Shown: piece by piece, positions 1 through 6,725 of the stretch | Layout of the letters: the number at the start of each line of letters is the position of its first letter | Numbering within the stretch: position 1 is the first letter of the stretch | Assembly (NCBI GenBank): GCA_934130935.1 | Contig: CAKOYQ010000021.1 | Location: forward strand, 1 to 18,550 | Source: an uncultured Clostridia bacterium | GTDB lineage: Bacteria; Bacillota; Clostridia; TANB77; CAG-508 | Direction: 5' to 3' | Length of the DNA: 18,550 nt | The notes under the pieces: generated by a model | The model's input: only the letters and a program-made list of their open reading frames with translations | What the model was told of the DNA's origin: nothing | The model's database searches: none | Program-made: the position numbers and the translations under genes

Positions 1-1910
1 CTATCTAAACCACTAATACCTAATCCTGTTAATTGTTTTGGTTCAACTTTTAATGTAACTGTTGCTGTATATGTTTTACCATTTTCATCAGTTACAGTAA
101 TTGTTGGTGTATATGTTCCAGCAGATAGACCAGATTTTGCTTTAATTTTAAAATCATTATTTATTGCACCAATACCTATTGTTGGTTGTGTATCTCCGAT
201 GATTTCAAATTTATCTGTATCAGATACTGTTACATTAGTAATTTTTAACTCAGCAGCACCAATATTAGCAATATTAATTATTGCTTCTGGCACAACAGTA
301 TATCCAAATGTAACATTTGGTAATGTAACATTATCTACACTTAAACCTGTTTCTTTAGCAAGTTTAATATATTGTGGTTGACTAGTACTTGAACCAGTTT
401 TAACATCCATAACTAATGTTGCTTTATCTGCTAGTTCAATTACTCCATTAGCATCAGTATAATATACTTTTGTATCATTTGGTATTACTTCTTCAATTTT
501 TTTCTCACCTAAAATATTAGTTCCTAGACTAACACCTTGACCTTTTACCATAAGTGTTTCAAAATTGAAGTTTGCCTTCATATTAGTCCTATCAGATGAA
601 GGTAAATGAAATATTGAGCCATACACTTTTCCAACTTCAAAAATACCTTTTTTTACATTAACATTTAAAGTAATGTTTTGCTCCTTAGGTTCTGAATCAG
701 AAAATACATCAAATATATATTCATCCCATGAATCTGTTCTAGTAACGGCATAAGTTCCTCCATCAATTGTAAAACCATAAGTCTTAGGTAACTTTTTTAA
801 TTCTTCAGTCATATCTAAAGTAGACAGTCTTACTCTGCCATTAAATCCTACTCCAACTATTTTACCACTATTACCATTGCCACTATCTTTAATTGTTAGA
901 TTACTTCTAAAATTATAATTATTTTCATCTTTATAACCATAATAGAATGTTAAATTGTGTTCTGATACATCAAGAGTATTACCTGCTAAATCCAAGGTAA
1001 CATTACCTAAAACATTAAATCCAAGAAACTTTGTCAACTTAATATCAGCGCCTAATTTAATAATAGTGTCTTTGCTATTATTAATTTGATTAGCTGCATT
1101 TATTAATTCAGCTTCTGTTGTAGCCGTTATTGTTTGAACTTCTTTTTTCTTAACAGTAATTGGACCCCAATAAGCATTTATCGTACCAAGTTTATCAGCT
1201 CTATTTGCTATTTTAGTTCCTTCTCTATCATAATACTCAACAACAGAATTAGCGTCAATTACATCATCAACAGTTAAAGTGCTAGTTTTTATCAAATATG
1301 TTTCTGCACGACCTTTTTTATTATCTTTAGTAACATTTGAAAATTTTATTGTTTTATATGCCCTAAGATCTGCTATTTCATAAAATCCAGTAACTTTCAG
1401 ATTTTTAAAAACTACATTATTAAATCTGTAATCACCAGCGGTTTGCCAAAAACTGTCAAAATCTTTTATATATTCAACATCTATACCATCCATTTCAAAA
1501 TTAACAGTATATTCAGCCTGCGTAATTTCGTTATAGATTGGTGTTGTGCCTATATTTTTTAAAAGATTAAGTTTTGCTCTTTTAGAACTATTTGAATTAA
1601 TAAATTTTAAGTCTAGACTATTTTCATATATTAGTTCAAACTTATAATGTTCTGGTACAGTTAATGTAAAGCCATTAAAATCCAAAGTTTTAGACATTTC
1701 AATATAGAAGCTTGTATCAAAATCTTCTCTTAATGTAATGTCACTAGTAAGTTTAACTACATCAGTTACATTATCATTCATTTTAGCAGTTAAATCTGAA
1801 TAATTATTAACTTCTGCAGTTGTTGTTGCATTTACATTAGTAGCTCCAATTAGTAAAAAACTAACTAGCATTAATAATATTGCCACTAAATATTTTGTTT
1901 TATTTTTCAT
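1..1910 (-). CDS. Large secreted surface protein, 3' end outside window
   Basis: The frame is open from the ATG at 1910 to the window edge (636 codons seen), with a good RBS (AAGGAG about 9 nt upstream). Residues 1-28 form a signal peptide: KNKTK, a hydrophobic core, then a likely cleavage after NVNA. The mature part holds two related segments, about residues 32-85 and 258-310, each with a helical start (A-E-x-x-x-L), then VVKL.SDITL or IIKLGADIKL, then LDFNGFTL or LDLAGNTL. This pattern is seen in right-handed beta-helix (pectin-lyase-like) cell-surface proteins. Around residues 523-570 is a beta-sandwich-like stretch (VTFGYTVVPEAIINIANIG) resembling HYDIN/choice-of-anchor domains, followed by an Ig-like segment ending TYTATVTLKVEP. 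Role inferred: an adhesin or wall-associated protein. The C-terminus, which would show LPxTG or other anchoring, is not in the window. A sortase relic lies just upstream. No enzymatic motif was recognised. Confidence 0.85.
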   Translation of the reverse strand, partial: MKNKTKYLVAILLMLVSFLLIGATNVNATTTAEVNNYSDLTAKMNDNVTDVVKLTSDITLREDFDTSFYIEMSKTLDFNGFTLTVPEHYKFELIYENSLDLKFINSNSSKRAKLNLLKNIGTTPIYNEITQAEYTVNFEMDGIDVEYIKDFDSFWQTAGDYRFNNVVFKNLKVTGFYEIADLRAYKTIKFSNVTKDNKKGRAETYLIKTSTLTVDDVIDANSVVEYYDREGTKIANRADKLGTINAYWGPITVKKKEVQTITATTEAELINAANQINNSKDTIIKLGADIKLTKFLGFNVLGNVTLDLAGNTLDVSEHNLTFYYGYKDENNYNFRSNLTIKDSGNGNSGKIVGVGFNGRVRLSTLDMTEELKKLPKTYGFTIDGGTYAVTRTDSWDEYIFDVFSDSEPKEQNITLNVNVKKGIFEVGKVYGSIFHLPSSDRTNMKANFNFETLMVKGQGVSLGTNILGEKKIEEVIPNDTKVYYTDANGVIELADKATLVMDVKTGSSTSQPQYIKLAKETGLSVDNVTLPNVTFGYTVVPEAIINIANIGAAELKITNVTVSDTDKFEIIGDTQPTIGIGAINNDFKIKAKSGLSAGTYTPTITVTDENGKTYTATVTLKVEPKQLTGLGISGLD

Positions 1911-1948
1911 AAAACCCTTCTCCTTTCTCAAACAAAACATTTTCTGTT

Positions 1949-2086
1949 TTATTTAACTCTAACACTATGTAACACCACCCTGTATTTGTTGTTATTTGCA
2001 CAGGTGGAAAGTGTTAGTATTGTATCTTCATTAGATACATTTACATTAAAATCTTTTTTACTTCTTTGTTTTTCTTTTCTACTCAT
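1949..2086 (-). pseudogene. Class-B-like sortase remnant (catalytic Cys block only)
   Basis: A closed 45-codon frame (ATG at 2086, TAA at 1949) begins MSRKEKQRSKKDF and continues EDTILTLSTCANNNKYR, then VVLHSVRVK. LTLSTC followed seven residues later by Arg, then a hydrophobic strand VVLH, is the end of a sortase catalytic domain (Cys29 nucleophile, Arg36), closest to class B. A complete sortase is roughly 200-280 residues, so the catalytic His and almost all of the barrel are missing. Two in-frame TAA codons lie just upstream, so it is not the tail of a longer frame. No convincing RBS precedes the ATG. It sits 38 bp upstream of the surface-protein start, a plausible former sortase-substrate pair. 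The family call comes from motif recognition; decay is inferred from length. Confidence 0.6.
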
Positions 2087-2149
2087 TTTTTATTAACTCA
2101 TCTATTCACCACCCATCAACTTTACTTTTCCATATAATCTTATATCATA

Positions 2150-2226
2150 TTTTGGCATAAATTACTATTGTACTTTTGGTGCAAATTTTTATTAAATTTT
2201 GCACTAAAAGTGCAATAACGCCAAAA
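2150..2226. repeat. Long imperfect inverted repeat / double palindrome between divergent genes
   Basis: Arms 2166-2188 and 2194-2217 are near-perfect inverted copies (about 23 bp, two mismatches that could form G-T pairs and one bulge) around the loop TTATT. Each arm is itself palindromic. The right one is TTGCAC-TAAAA-GTGCAA (2199-2215, perfect) and the left one is TTGTAC-TTTTG-GTGCAA (2168-2184, one mismatch). Their centres are 31 bp apart, about three helical turns. An outer pair, TTTTGGC (2150-2156) and GCCAAAA (2220-2226), flanks them. It lies upstream of the plus-strand promoter of the response regulator and between divergent genes. There is no T-tract, so it is more likely a regulator binding site than a terminator. 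The rest of 1911-2294 holds only the sortase relic and this element. Confidence 0.65.
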
Positions 2227-2251
2227 GTTATTTATTTCTTCACTTTTTTAT

Positions 2252-2259
2252 GATACAAT
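2252..2259 (+). promoter_or_regulatory. Extended -10 promoter of the response regulator gene
   Basis: TG-A-TACAAT matches an extended -10. No good -35 is seen 17 bp upstream (TTTATT at 2231-2236), which would fit a promoter that needs an activator. The perfect palindrome at 2199-2215 lies about 60 bp upstream of the expected start. An AGGAGG ribosome-binding site follows at 2281-2286. Confidence 0.5.
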
Positions 2260-2294
2260 ATATTTTGATATGAGTAAGTTAGGAGGTTTCTGTT

Positions 2295-2678
2295 TTGTAT
2301 AATATTATTGTAATTGATGACCATAAAATGTTAAGAGAAATGATTTCTGAAACATTAAATACAAGAGGTTTTAATGTTATCGCTTCTAGTGGAGATGCAA
2401 AAGACTCTGTATCTTTATGTGAAAAATTTAAACCTGACTTAATTTTAATGGATATTTGTACTGAAAATAATTCAAGTGGATTAGCTTATTCAAAAATAAT
2501 AAAAGAGAACTTTCCAAGTGTGAAAATTATTCTTATGACTGGTGTGCCAGATTTAACATTAAAATCACATATTTCATCTATTTATGAAAAAACTGGTTAT
2601 AATAATTTAGCAAAACTTGCAATATATTGTGTGGGTAATGGTTTAATAGTTCCAAACCTTGAAACCCCGAATGAGTAA
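2295..2678 (+). CDS. Internally deleted NarL/LuxR-type response regulator
   Basis: The start is TTG at 2295, eight nt after AGGAGG, giving 127 residues. Residues 1-88 are the first half of a receiver: acidic pair D8-D9, phosphoacceptor D53 in LILMD, and T82 in IILMTG. From residue 89 the protein is the end of a LuxR-type HTH (LKSHISSIYEKTGY then KLAIYCVGNGLIVPN), matching the recognition-helix end and last helix of NarL-family regulators. The receiver segment with the conserved Lys (beta5-alpha5), the linker and the first HTH helices are absent. A normal family member is about 200-220 residues, so roughly 80-95 residues are missing in frame. As read it could not fold as a receiver or bind DNA normally. 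It is convergent with a HisKA_3 kinase of the type that pairs with NarL regulators, its likely former partner. It is a decayed gene or an unusual mini-protein; the reading frame and RBS are intact. Confidence 0.75.
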   Translation: MYNIIVIDDHKMLREMISETLNTRGFNVIASSGDAKDSVSLCEKFKPDLILMDICTENNSSGLAYSKIIKENFPSVKIILMTGVPDLTLKSHISSIYEKTGYNNLAKLAIYCVGNGLIVPNLETPNE

Positions 2679-2681
2679 AAG

Positions 2682-2716
2682 AATAACTGCTATTTCAATG
2701 TTAGCAGTTATTTTTT
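2682..2716. terminator. Intrinsic terminator, shared by convergent genes
   Basis: An 11-bp perfect stem AATAACTGCTA / TAGCAGTTATT (2682-2692, 2702-2712) with a 9-nt loop and a T-run on the plus strand. On the minus strand the stem overlaps the last codons and stop of the histidine kinase gene. Confidence 0.8.
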
Positions 2717-3840
2717 ATTGATATATTTACCGAAAATTCTGGAACTGTTGAAATATAGAACATTCCTCCTAGTTTTTCTACTTTTCTTCTCATATCTTTT
2801 ATTCCCTGATTTTCTGTAATAAATTCATTTGACTTTCTTCCATCATTTGTTATTATCATATATGTTTCTTCTAATGTTTCCTTTATATTTACAAATACCT
2901 TTGAACTCCCTGCGTGTCTTATTGCATTTGTGGTTGCTTCTCTAATTATTTCAAAGAACACTTTTGCTACTTTTTTATTTTGAGGTAGTTTTCCATCTAT
3001 AATAATGTCTGTTCCGTTTTTTTTATGTATTTTTATTAAATTTTCTAGGTTTGTATTTGTGTCATCTGTGTCTTCAATATCTATGAACATCTTTTGTATC
3101 ATAAATTTTATTTCTTCAAAATTTTCTTGGCTTATATTTTTTCTGTTTAAGTATTGTTGCAGTATGGAAAGATTTTGTCCTAATATATCATGATATTTAT
3201 TTTTTAGTTTTAGTAGATTTTTTTCCTTTTCTAATTCTTCTATATTGTCAATACTTAGCAATATCTTTTTGTTATTTTCTTCTAACTTTCTGTTTTGTTC
3301 ATTTAATTTTTGGTGTAATTCATATACTTCCGTTATATCAAATGTAATTATTTCATTATCATTTACTACAAATACATAATATTTATTTTCTAATTTAACA
3401 CAATAATTCTTGTCTATCTTGTCTATACTTTGTTTTATTATATTTGTTATATAGTCTTTCTTTATGTTTAATTTGTCTAGTATTTCATACATTTTATTAT
3501 TTATTAATTTTGCTTTCTTGCCTTTTAATACTAAAATTCCAAACTCACATTCATCTATAACTTTTTTTATTGAGAAATCTGTAATAGTTTCTTTTTTGTA
3601 ATATCTAAAATACATATATATAAGTGAAATAATTTCGTATATTATGCCTAGCAATGCAATTATAAATAAGCTATTTCTTGATATGCTTTCTTGCATAAAC
3701 AATGCTATAAGTATTGTTATAGAAACAATATATTCTAGTGCATAATCTGTTATATTTTTATTTATTATTCCTTTTTTTAGTATGATTTTTAGAATCTGCC
3801 ATACTAACAAAAGACACAGTATTCCTATAATTGCTACCAT
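2701..3840 (-). CDS. Sensor histidine kinase, HisKA_3 type
   Basis: A 379-residue membrane kinase. Three hydrophobic segments occur in the first 80 residues (about 1-21, 34-50, 57-78), then a small PAS-like region (about 87-172), a coiled coil (about 172-212), and the phosphoacceptor motif KYHDILGQNL with His217. The ATP-binding domain shows the N-box FEIIREATTNAIRHAG (about 296-311), the G1-type NDG (332-334) and the G2-type QGIKDMRRKVEKLGG (345-359). The HDxxG-type H-box and compact HATPase are those of the family that phosphorylates NarL/LuxR-type regulators. The gene follows the 7TM gene by 4 nt, with its RBS (GAGGAG) inside that gene's end, so the two are co-transcribed and probably form a complex. 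The expected response regulator is the convergent, internally deleted gene at 2295. The ligand is unknown. Confidence 0.85.
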   Translation of the reverse strand: MVAIIGILCLLLVWQILKIILKKGIINKNITDYALEYIVSITILIALFMQESISRNSLFIIALLGIIYEIISLIYMYFRYYKKETITDFSIKKVIDECEFGILVLKGKKAKLINNKMYEILDKLNIKKDYITNIIKQSIDKIDKNYCVKLENKYYVFVVNDNEIITFDITEVYELHQKLNEQNRKLEENNKKILLSIDNIEELEKEKNLLKLKNKYHDILGQNLSILQQYLNRKNISQENFEEIKFMIQKMFIDIEDTDDTNTNLENLIKIHKKNGTDIIIDGKLPQNKKVAKVFFEIIREATTNAIRHAGSSKVFVNIKETLEETYMIITNDGRKSNEFITENQGIKDMRRKVEKLGGMFYISTVPEFSVNISIKNNC

Positions 3841-3844
3841 AATA

Positions 3845-5353
3845 CTAATTTTCTCCTCTTAAAATTTTCAATTTTATAGTTGTTCCATCTTCATCTACTA
3901 TTTGCTCAATTTTCAATAATTTTTCTAATTGTAATTTTTCTATTTCTTTTTTGAAGTTCTTATGTTTGCTATCAAATAAATATTTTATTTCTGTATATGA
4001 ATTGTTTACTTGTATATATAGAATAAAATTAGTTTCTCTAAATTTCATTATTGTTTCAAATATGATCTCATAAATATTGGCTGTTTCTCCACTACTTATC
4101 TCAAAATTATTTGTTTTCAAAACTCCATTTATTCCTAGTGCTTGTGCTTCTATTAACATTTCATTTATGATTATTTCTAGTCTTTTGTTATCATATTTTT
4201 CTTTGTTATAGCTTGATATTACTAAACTACTCATTCTTTTACAATAATTTAGTAGTAGTTTTATATCTTGCATTTTATCTATGTCTGTTATTTTCATTTC
4301 TTTTATTAGTTCATTTATTAAGTTTCTTTTCTGCTCTATTTTTTCATCTAGTAGCTCTATAATTTCGCTTTTTAATTTTGTTTCATATATTTCTGTTGCA
4401 ATCTTTCTTTGTTTTTGTAATATTGTTTCTTGTTCTATAAGCTCTTGTTGTATTAATTTCAATTCTTTTTCATATTCGTTTATTTTACTAAAATCTTTTT
4501 CTTCTATTGAATAGCCACCACTTATAGCCTTAACATTTTTTACAATATTGTTATCTTTATATGTATTTTTTACCTTATTATCTTTTATATCATTTATTAT
4601 ATTTTCTTTTAGATTTATGGAATGATTTGTTGCAATTCTAGTTTTTCCATCTTTTGATATGATTTCTAATGGCAAATTTGAATTTTTAAATATCTTCTTA
4701 TATCTGAAATTATTTGGTATCAAATTAAAGTCAAGCATCATTTCTAATCCCACACAAAACAATGTTCCTATTATTACCGACATATTTGTTTTTCTTATTA
4801 CTGGAACATTTTTTATATATAAAATTGTATATACTAAACCAATTAAAATAATTATTGATATTGAAATTATGTTTTTGTACCCTTTGTTTTTGCTTGATTT
4901 TATTAGATTTAGTATCGCTACTACTATTAAGCATAAAATCCAAACAACTATTATAAAATACCCCATATTATGATTATAATCATTTATATTGCTTTTTATT
5001 TTGAACACAATATTATGTAGGCTATTTGTAATTACTAATAAGAATAGTATTGTTGATATAACTATTGTGGCAATTCTTCTTTTTTTATTCTTACTGTTTA
5101 TTAAATAACTACTACAATTATAATAAAATGTTGGAATCAGCAATAGTGGTATGTAATACAAATACCACAACATTTCTGTTACATAACCTGTTGTATATGT
5201 TTTGAACATTCTTACTACCATCCAAAATGCCAATAGCACACCTATTGATAATACATATTTTTTTAGTGTTTTATCAAATATTCTTATATATAATAGTGCT
5301 ATCCATATTGTATATATTGCCAATGCTAATACCGTTTGTTGAGTCTGTGTCAT
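3845..5353 (-). CDS. 7TM sensor protein with degenerate kinase region
   Basis: 502 residues. Seven hydrophobic helices span about residues 5-220, followed by LDFNLIPNNFRYKKIF and a PAS-like segment, the arrangement of histidine kinases with an N-terminal 7TM region (HisKA_7TM). A long charged coiled coil follows (about 290-350). The C-terminal part resembles a DHp plus HATPase fold in layout (IYEIIFETIMKFRETNFILYIQV in the N-box position), but I see no phosphoacceptor His, no N-box Asn and no glycine-rich G boxes. It is therefore probably a pseudokinase that senses a signal and modulates the active kinase encoded 4 nt downstream. The start is ATG after AAGGGG; a TTGAAA-17-TATTAT promoter lies 60-88 bp upstream. 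Fold assignments are inferred from sequence pattern. Confidence 0.75.
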   Translation of the reverse strand: MTQTQQTVLALAIYTIWIALLYIRIFDKTLKKYVLSIGVLLAFWMVVRMFKTYTTGYVTEMLWYLYYIPLLLIPTFYYNCSSYLINSKNKKRRIATIVISTILFLLVITNSLHNIVFKIKSNINDYNHNMGYFIIVVWILCLIVVAILNLIKSSKNKGYKNIISISIIILIGLVYTILYIKNVPVIRKTNMSVIIGTLFCVGLEMMLDFNLIPNNFRYKKIFKNSNLPLEIISKDGKTRIATNHSINLKENIINDIKDNKVKNTYKDNNIVKNVKAISGGYSIEEKDFSKINEYEKELKLIQQELIEQETILQKQRKIATEIYETKLKSEIIELLDEKIEQKRNLINELIKEMKITDIDKMQDIKLLLNYCKRMSSLVISSYNKEKYDNKRLEIIINEMLIEAQALGINGVLKTNNFEISSGETANIYEIIFETIMKFRETNFILYIQVNNSYTEIKYLFDSKHKNFKKEIEKLQLEKLLKIEQIVDEDGTTIKLKILRGEN

Positions 5354-5412
5354 ATTTACCCCTTTTTATTTTTGATTTTTCTATAAATTTTATTTACCTA
5401 TAATATAATAAC

Positions 5413-5441
5413 ATAATAGCAGATTTTCTATTTTTTTTCAA
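5413..5441 (-). promoter_or_regulatory. Promoter of the two-gene sensor operon
   Basis: Minus-strand TTGAAA (5436-5441), 17-bp spacer, TATTAT (5413-5418), followed by an AAGGGG RBS in front of the 7TM gene. Confidence 0.55.
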
Positions 5442-5449
5442 CATATAGC

Positions 5450-5479
5450 AAAATACTAGCCTCTTATAGCTAGTATTTT
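5450..5479 (-). terminator. Hairpin, probable terminator
   Basis: Perfect 11-bp stem AAAATACTAGC / GCTAGTATTTT with an 8-nt loop. The T-run is short (TTTT inside the stem), so termination strength is uncertain. It separates the XRE relic from the sensor operon promoter. Confidence 0.5.
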
Positions 5480-5498
5480 ATAACTTTAATTTTTCTTT

Positions 5499-5531
5499 TC
5501 ATAATTTAAAAATATTTTCTCCTAATTTCAT
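5499..5531 (-). pseudogene. XRE-family regulator start, 10-codon relic
   Basis: ATG at 5531 follows a good RBS (AAAGGGG, 5-6 nt spacing) and reads MKLGENIFKL then TGA. MKLGENIFKLRKxK is the classic opening of small XRE/Cro-type HTH repressors. Here the Arg codon after FKL is TGA; read through, the next residues are KEKLKL and then TAA. The rest of the roughly 65-110 residue protein is absent. A TATAAT and a 15-bp dyad precede it, as expected of an autoregulated repressor. The relic identity is inferred from ten residues plus context, so it is tentative. Confidence 0.4.
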
Positions 5532-5551
5532 ATTTTCCCCTTTCACATACA

Positions 5552-5575
5552 ATTATATAAGTGTTACTGTAAAAC
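5552..5575 (-). promoter_or_regulatory. Promoter -10 with adjoining operator-like dyad
   Basis: Minus-strand TATAAT at 5552-5557. Just upstream, between the expected -10 and -35, lies the 15-bp imperfect palindrome GTTTTACAGTAACAC (5561-5575; 6 of 7 base pairs match). This is the position of an autoregulatory operator for the XRE-type relic. No good -35 is seen. Confidence 0.4.
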
Positions 5576-5582
5576 CTCTACC

Positions 5583-5613
5583 AAAAGTCTTTGGAACTTT
5601 GTCAAAGACTTTT
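5583..5613 (-). terminator. Probable terminator of the YjbR transcript
   Basis: Perfect 11-bp stem AAAAGTCTTTG / CAAAGACTTTT with a 9-nt loop, 28 nt beyond the YjbR stop codon. The U-tract is only four residues and belongs to the stem. Confidence 0.5.
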
Positions 5614-5640
5614 AACATTTGTAATACAAATACCTATTAT

Positions 5641-5967
5641 TCATTTTGTTAATTCATAACTTTGTTCTATCAACTCTTTTACTAATGTTTCATCAACATT
5701 TTTATCTATAATAATAGTATTCCAATGTTCTTTGTTCATATGATAAGCAGGTATTATATAGTCATAGCTACTTCTTAATATATCTGAATAGTCAGGATCT
5801 GTTTTTACATTTAGATATAATTTATTATGAACATTCATTATTAGTGCAAACCACTTTTTATTTTTTTTATGTTTCATTGTTACTGACTCAAAATCATCTT
5901 TAAATGGACAATCTTTATATGTATCTTCTTGTGATAAACAATATTTTATTATTTCTTCTTTATTCAT
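5641..5967 (-). CDS. MmcQ/YjbR-family protein
   Basis: 108 residues from the ATG at 5967. An upstream ATG at 5982 is in frame, but the GGAG about 9 nt before 5967 lies inside that extension and there is no RBS before 5982, so 5967 is preferred. The family signature is clear: an N-terminal helix EEIIKYCLS, KKWFALI, then LYLNVKTDPDYSDILRS, and the hallmark PAYHMNKEHWNTIIID. The length is normal for the family (about 110-120). Members are small cytosolic proteins with a double-wing-like fold, often annotated as DNA-binding; their role is not established. The start overlaps the stop of the upstream GNAT-like fragment by 8 nt, suggesting translational coupling. Confidence 0.85.
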   Translation of the reverse strand: MNKEEIIKYCLSQEDTYKDCPFKDDFESVTMKHKKNKKWFALIMNVHNKLYLNVKTDPDYSDILRSSYDYIIPAYHMNKEHWNTIIIDKNVDETLVKELIEQSYELTK

Positions 5968-6109
5968 ATCTTTCTTCTCCATCAGTATATAATTTATTTT
6001 CTAATTTTATACCTAATTTTTTCAAAATATTAAGTGCCCATATGTTTTTTGATTCATTAAAAATTGCATATACATTTATTTTAGGAATATTATAATAATC
6101 TTTTTTCAT
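5960..6109 (-). pseudogene. GNAT acetyltransferase C-terminal fragment
   Basis: A 49-codon frame with an RBS (AGAGG about 9 nt before ATG 6109). Residues about 12-49 (VYAIFNESKNIWALNILKKLG, then DGEERYE) resemble the end of RimJ/RimL-type GNAT acetyltransferases, where N-x-x-S-x-x-LEKLGF is followed by a final strand pair. A full GNAT is about 150-180 residues, so the acetyl-CoA binding motif is missing. The stop overlaps the YjbR start by 8 nt. The sequence may be translated only to couple to YjbR. Assignment rests on one motif and is uncertain; it could also be a genuine small protein. Confidence 0.4.
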
Positions 6110-6140
6110 ATTCAATAACCTCTTTATTAAATTTTACTTA

Positions 6141-6347
6141 TTAGAGTTCTGCCATATGATAATATAATCTATAATATTTAACTTTGTTATCACCTATTAT
6201 CATAATTCTTTTTGGATATATTTCCTCTTCATCATTTGTTGCAATCCCTACCACTTCGAATCTCTTATCCTCTTCCAGAATTTTTTTCATAAAATCTACT
6301 AGAGCATAATTATCATCAGCAATTATGATTTTTAGAACTTCATCCAT
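6141..6347 (-). pseudogene. Broken response regulator receiver fragment
   Basis: 68 residues. Residues 1-43 are a receiver start: LKIIIADDNYALVDFMKKILEE with the acidic pair D11-D12, and FEVVGIATNDEEE as beta2-alpha2. The sequence then switches to IYPKRIMIIGDNKVKYYRL and YYHMAEL, which I do not recognise and which contains no phosphoacceptor Asp, conserved Thr or Lys. A receiver needs about 120 residues. No strong RBS is visible before ATG 6347. It could be the tail gene of the queA-tgt operon (94 nt behind DUF4321) that lost its middle by in-frame deletion. The tail may be the original C-terminus or foreign. Confidence 0.55.
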
Positions 6348-6441
6348 TTTTTATTTTTCTTTCTTGCTATACTAATTATTAGATGCGAAGGTTTTAATAT
6401 TGAATTAAAGGAATTGCGAAGATTTCGAGCTTTTATAATTA

Positions 6442-6702
6442 TTAATACAATTTTTTATACAAAAATATTGCTATTCCTAATCCTATTATACTTGCTATGT
6501 TAATATTAACTGAAAATGCAAATGTTAAACTCAACACATTCATATTTAATACAAGTGGTTCACTTATTCCAAAACTCTGGCCATATGATAACCAGTTTAG
6601 CCAGTCAACCTGTGACGCAACTTGTCCTAATAATCCTCCTATTACCAATCCTGCAAATATAAATAATATTATTATCCATGTACTTTTATCTCTTGTAGCC
6701 AT
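6442..6702 (-). CDS. DUF4321 membrane protein
   Basis: 86 residues from the ATG at 6702, which has a strong RBS (GGAGG, 6 nt spacing). A longer in-frame reading from 6750 would overlap the WG-repeat gene and lacks an RBS. It begins RDKSTW, then a first membrane helix with GLVIGGLLGQ (about residues 9-27), a loop with WLSYGQSFGI, and a second helix VNINIASIIGLGIAIFLY at the C-terminus. The RDK start, YGQSFG, LSLTF and NINIASIIG are typical of DUF4321, a small clostridial membrane family of unknown role often found near tgt/yajC-region genes. It is 23 nt behind the WG-repeat gene, in the same operon. Confidence 0.85.
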   Translation of the reverse strand: MATRDKSTWIIILFIFAGLVIGGLLGQVASQVDWLNWLSYGQSFGISEPLVLNMNVLSLTFAFSVNINIASIIGLGIAIFLYKKLY

Positions 6703-6725
6703 CTTTTTCCTCCATTTTATTATAT

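Noticed and set aside
2101..2160. 18-codon minus-strand frame MPKYDIRLYGKVKLMGGE before the sortase relic
   Set aside because: No RBS and no recognisable similarity; too short to call.
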